Positions 61,901 to 64,000 of a stretch of DNA of 64,000 nt are shown here, in pieces. The DNA is taken from positions 69,460 through 133,459 of the forward strand of contig CAZMGY010000019.1 in assembly GCA_964565945.1 (NCBI GenBank). The letters are read 5' to 3'. This DNA is from CAZMGY01 sp964565945 [NCBI: uncultured bacterium]. Lineage in GTDB: Bacteria > GCA-001730085. Every line of letters begins with the position of its first letter. The stretch's first letter is position 1. The notes beneath the pieces were generated by a model. The model saw only the letters and a program-made list of their open reading frames with translations, made no database searches and was not told the DNA's origin. Made by a program: the position numbers and the translations under genes.

Positions 61901-64000
61901 CAGCGGATGGTTGCTATTGGTCAGAAAGAATCTTTGCAAACCAATTTGTCGCAACTGAATCAGCAAGTTTCTCAAGCCAACACAAAAGTTCAGGACTTAG
62001 AGCAGAAATATGCGCAGGCTCAGAAAAAGGTGCAGGCTTTGCAGAAAAATCAAGAGCGCGCGAAAGATGGCTTGGCCAAGGTTGAGCAAGCCAAAAATGC
62101 TCTGGAGCAAGAGACTAAAGTGCTGAAAGCCAAGCAAGAAAGCAGCGACGGATATCTGAAAACGGTGCAGAAGGACAAAAACTTTCTAGAGAAAGAATAT
62201 AAAGGTTTGAAAAAGAAAAATCAGGAGCTCGAACGTGATGTGCAAGCCTGGCAGAAGCAAAGCCGAGTTTTCGAAGATGAAGTGGTCAAAATGCAGTTGT
62301 CACATCGCAAGAAGATTGAGCAGTCTGAAAAGTTGTATTCCGAACAAACACAAAAATGGCAACAGCTTCAAAAGGAACAGCGTGATTTGCAAGTTCGTTT
62401 GAAGAATGCGAACAAAGAAAAGAAAGCGATTGAGCAAAGTGTTTCTGTATTGCAAAGTGGTCAGCAATCGCTGATAGATCGCCTTAATAGTTTGAAGATC
62501 GAAAAAAACAAACTCGAAGAGCGGGGGGCTAAAGACAAAGAGGAGATGGTTTTGCTTGACAAACAGCAGAAAGAGGCACGTCTACAAGTCGAGCAGGTTA
62601 GTCAAGACAAAGAGCAATTACAAAGTCTTGTTCAAAAGGTGGAAAAAGATCGAGAAGATCTTAAACAGCGTTTGCAGTCTCTTGAACAATCCAAAGTTAC
62701 TTTAGAAGCTCAAAGTGCGAGTGAGCAAGAAGAATTTAAACGAGCGAATGCAGTCCTTAAAAAAGATTTGCAGCAAAGTCATTATTTGCAAAGCCTTAAT
62801 CAAGAACAGTATCAGGGATTGAAGCAAACGTATGAAGATTTAAGGAGAAGTTATGGGAGTGAACGCCAGAAAATCTTTGAGGTAACGGAAGAGTTTTCCA
62901 AACTGCAAAAGCAAGCCGAGGCCCTTAAAGCTGAGCTAAAGACTTTGCAGGACGAACGCCGTCGCGATCGGGCCAAACTTTCGGAGTGGACAAGTAAAAG
63001 TCGAGACACGCAAGAAAGGTTGGAGCGAGAGCAAAAACTTGGTCGGGACTTGAAAGTTCAGTTCGATGATGTTAAGTATAAGTATGATCTTAATGAGCAG
63101 CGAGTGTATCATTTTAAATCGAATTACCGTCATTTGGAAAAGAATTATCGATCTCTTGAAGAACAAGCTAAAGTGTATCAAGAACAGTTGGAGCACTTGA
63201 ATAAAGATAAAGCTATTCAGCAAGATAATCAGAAACGTCTGGCTGAAAGTTTGGAACAGGTAGAGTTGGACAAAAAAGAATTAAACAACCAGTTAACGCA
63301 AGTGCTTAAGGATAAAGGATCCGTGGAAGGGCAGTTTTTGGCTACTCAGGCGAAGCAAAAATCATTGCAACAATCGCTGGATCAAACGGTTGGACAATTG
63401 AGGCAGGTGAAGGGGCAATTGCAAGATCTTGAACAAGCCAAAGATTCACAGGTTCAAAAAGTGTCCGAATATGCGGGACAGCTGGAAAAGTTTCGTCAAC
63501 GGATAGAAACGAATGAACGTCAACTTAGGGCCAAGGATCAAGAGTATCAACGTTTGCAAGAGTCGTATGAAGAGCATCTGAAAAATCGGAAAGCTATGGA
63601 GCAAACAGCTAAGGGTTTGCAGGAAGAGATGCAAAGCCAAGATGAAAAATTTGTAGCTCAAAGACAGGCATATACAAAGTTGCAACAGTTGCATGAGACT
63701 AAGCTTAAAGAACAGCGTGGTTTAGAGCAGAATTTGGAGTATTTAGAGAAAAAATTACAGTCTCAGCAACGTGAACTTACGGCCAAGGATCAAGAGTATC
63801 AACGTTTGCAAGAGTCGTATGAAGAGCATCTGAAAAATCGGAAAGCTATGGAGCAAACAGCTAAGCGTTTGCAGGAAAAGATGCAAAGCCAAGATGAAAA
63901 ATTTGTAGCTCAAAGACAGGCATATACAAAGTTGCAACAGTTGCATGAGACTAAGCTTAAAGAACAGCGTGGTTTAGAGCAGAATTTGGAGTATTTAGAG
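58994..64000 (+). CDS. Giant exported coiled-coil protein, 3' end outside window
   Basis: Open for 1,669 codons to the last base of the window. The ATG has AAGGGATG about eight bases upstream. A short signal-like N-terminus (MRILQMVSLCWVAMLTVGF) is followed by a small helical, TPR-like segment (YNKAKDLVKEA and DRYNEALFLLEKVRQDYP). From about residue 85 on it is an almost unbroken heptad-repeat coiled coil, rich in Gln, Glu and Lys with almost no Pro or Cys. It ends in the 84-residue tandem repeat at 63518. It would form a very long rod, hundreds of nanometres if extended, probably in or across the periplasm. I do not recognise a named family; SMC/kinesin-like hits from such composition would not be informative. 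Confidence 0.85.
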   Translation, partial: MRILQMVSLCWVAMLTVGFVPERPIDLYNKAKDLVKEASISKDSGNLLQSLDRYNEALFLLEKVRQDYPTWDMMILVDIEAKKSEDLIKQLQIQVERSKVYSVQKVKKETTEKIQLFEQKIVELEQLVQKEKAKKYEQKVLSRDFRLQLEQTQSHVKKLLNEKLTIEEKYRVENKNNARIKSEYDFLKKEVNKLRRNYNEVQTINVESLRKIAHLESIEKSVMSLRQENIRLLERYNDLLKKKNRLEDNFETLVVKTKKPEVNNQKLSELVEKTQMNEQTITQLRAEVELQKRRVGKTADLEKRYQEALLNLGELKKVLQKNQQVLSQKDQEIEQLQEIQKQGLEDKVKVLIEGKKALNQKLEGKQRLELILREKIANLAKLSRQRQATIKSLQEQETQGVDAAQLEGLQQIIRQLEEELKFKGQTIKQQEIESKNQLKSLEGYKVSLEEQVQSLETKSAQVVEDNKQLKKTLEKLKQSKEQFFIQVSRSEKKSQGKFNAVVVQKDKLKESLGQLKQENAKLEEDLQKSAAALDKVQVQSDQMTSIGEQNTALTKAVDRLKKEKEQLAVKLNQVSSLAEGDAGQVVELQKTLVASNQDLKTYQKQYKELERKIANLENQQTKSQGESSQELNELHQVGDRLRQSLASKDKELAEIKSQLDQFKANNAILKSELTAILNRDKRENKTVLELKAQQKEMQLAFVEKNKEVLALRETLRDSRGEFSKIQDYLNQKNNQIKSIQEKYLAYRENSGVKITESSQAKKKLQEEFEVNQKKVSSLQKELDEVSKKTAVQLTVKDKEIQSLQENLKDMMQQLKNQQEEFESISKKKNETDELYQNITKKNATLVFEWGQLKSNEEQLLDHLEGFANLQIDHQKTLKINDNLKQNLSERSQALKFLERSYQTQKAFSNQTQTGLKAITKKYANLRVQRIEDQEQAQLLESDYKATVETQASLEQRIQTLEQQKRELEEQRMVAIGQKESLQTNLSQLNQQVSQANTKVQDLEQKYAQAQKKVQALQKNQERAKDGLAKVEQAKNALEQETKVLKAKQESSDGYLKTVQKDKNFLEKEYKGLKKKNQELERDVQAWQKQSRVFEDEVVKMQLSHRKKIEQSEKLYSEQTQKWQQLQKEQRDLQVRLKNANKEKKAIEQSVSVLQSGQQSLIDRLNSLKIEKNKLEERGAKDKEEMVLLDKQQKEARLQVEQVSQDKEQLQSLVQKVEKDREDLKQRLQSLEQSKVTLEAQSASEQEEFKRANAVLKKDLQQSHYLQSLNQEQYQGLKQTYEDLRRSYGSERQKIFEVTEEFSKLQKQAEALKAELKTLQDERRRDRAKLSEWTSKSRDTQERLEREQKLGRDLKVQFDDVKYKYDLNEQRVYHFKSNYRHLEKNYRSLEEQAKVYQEQLEHLNKDKAIQQDNQKRLAESLEQVELDKKELNNQLTQVLKDKGSVEGQFLATQAKQKSLQQSLDQTVGQLRQVKGQLQDLEQAKDSQVQKVSEYAGQLEKFRQRIETNERQLRAKDQEYQRLQESYEEHLKNRKAMEQTAKGLQEEMQSQDEKFVAQRQAYTKLQQLHETKLKEQRGLEQNLEYLEKKLQSQQRELTAKDQEYQRLQESYEEHLKNRKAMEQTAKRLQEKMQSQDEKFVAQRQAYTKLQQLHETKLKEQRGLEQNLEYLE
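63518..64000 (+). repeat. Tandem 252-base repeat in the coiled-coil gene
   Basis: Copy one is 63518-63769; copy two begins at 63770 and is cut by the window end after 231 bases. They differ at four positions: Q to E, R to T, G to R and E to K, all amino-acid changing. The period is 84 codons, exactly 12 heptads, so the coiled-coil register is kept. More copies may follow. Confidence 0.9.

Noticed and set aside
59171-63946. Minus-strand Leu/Phe-rich ORFs opposite the coiled-coil gene
   Set aside because: They are the antisense of Gln/Glu/Lys-rich heptads, lack ribosome sites and have no consistent start; the plus-strand frame is continuous and has a signal-like start.
63518-64000. Possible CRISPR or satellite repeat
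   Set aside because: The period is 252 bases with no short spacer, and it is in frame within a coding region. It is a protein-level tandem repeat.
1-64000. tRNA or rRNA genes
   Set aside because: I looked for T-loop-like GTTC(A/G)A blocks and CCA-adjacent stems in the intergenic stretches and found none.

Overview
The window is bacterial chromosome, compactly coded, with moderate-to-low GC by eye and ATG/GTG/TTG starts mostly preceded by AGGAG-like ribosome sites. Housekeeping genes are intact and single-copy. They are mixed with very large secreted or membrane proteins of unfamiliar type: a 3,871-residue membrane protein and a coiled-coil protein of more than 1,669 residues. Giant open reading frames, a Sec-type Ni superoxide dismutase and eukaryote-like deconjugase folds point to a Gram-negative bacterium of the PVC / Omnitrophota kind. 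That placement is inference; no rRNA or other decisive phylogenetic marker lies in the window.

Layout. 1-454: 3' end of tyrS. 587-14480: a secreted or membrane-anchored protein with a UfSP/ATG4-like cysteine-protease signature, then the giant multi-spanning protein with an OpgH/GT84-like glycosyltransferase core; each has its own strong promoter. 14794-25544: mostly one rightward run with a small exported protein, a small basic ORF, guaB, guaA, dnaE, a cell-wall amidase, murI, queD, rph and rdgB, many overlapping by a few bases. 25713-30903: two small DNA-binding/regulator-like genes, ilvE, nadA, class II fba and queG. 31079-32880: a perfect palindrome followed by a second exported protein, this one with an OTU-like protease signature. 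33075-33977: fatty-acid desaturase. 34106-38490 (minus): flippase, methyltransferase, glycosyltransferase and an anchored endo/exonuclease/phosphatase-family protein, a surface-polysaccharide operon. 38505-40971: an M48 protease relic, a DUF1499 membrane protein, sodN and a decayed stretch. 40972-44264: yajQ, alaS and a frameshifted beta-solenoid relic. 44408-50069: hisD-C-B-H-A-F-I, with hisG and hisE absent. 50082-53494: manC, ruvX, an M16 peptidase and recO. 53500-56510 (minus): a lipoprotein and a short ftsH. 56829-58932: rpe and a phosphohexomutase. 58994 to the window end: the coiled-coil giant, with a near-perfect 84-residue tandem repeat at the edge.

How it fits together. The organism makes GMP, histidine, quinolinate (NAD) and mannose/glucose sugar phosphates, finishes queuosine in tRNA, and builds and turns over peptidoglycan. 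manC, the hexomutase, the flippase operon and the giant glycosyltransferase-like protein suggest heavy investment in surface glycans. The most unusual content is two exported proteins carrying protease signatures best known from ubiquitin and ubiquitin-like deconjugation (UfSP/ATG4-like and OTU-like). They share a short LAPxxxF-like motif just after the N-terminal hydrophobic segment. They could act on a eukaryotic host or prey, or on the cell's own envelope proteins; the sequence alone does not decide. Seven overlapping or closely spaced gene pairs, several extended -10 promoters of the form TGCTATAAT and three gene relics complete the picture. No tRNA, rRNA, CRISPR array or recognisable insertion sequence was seen.
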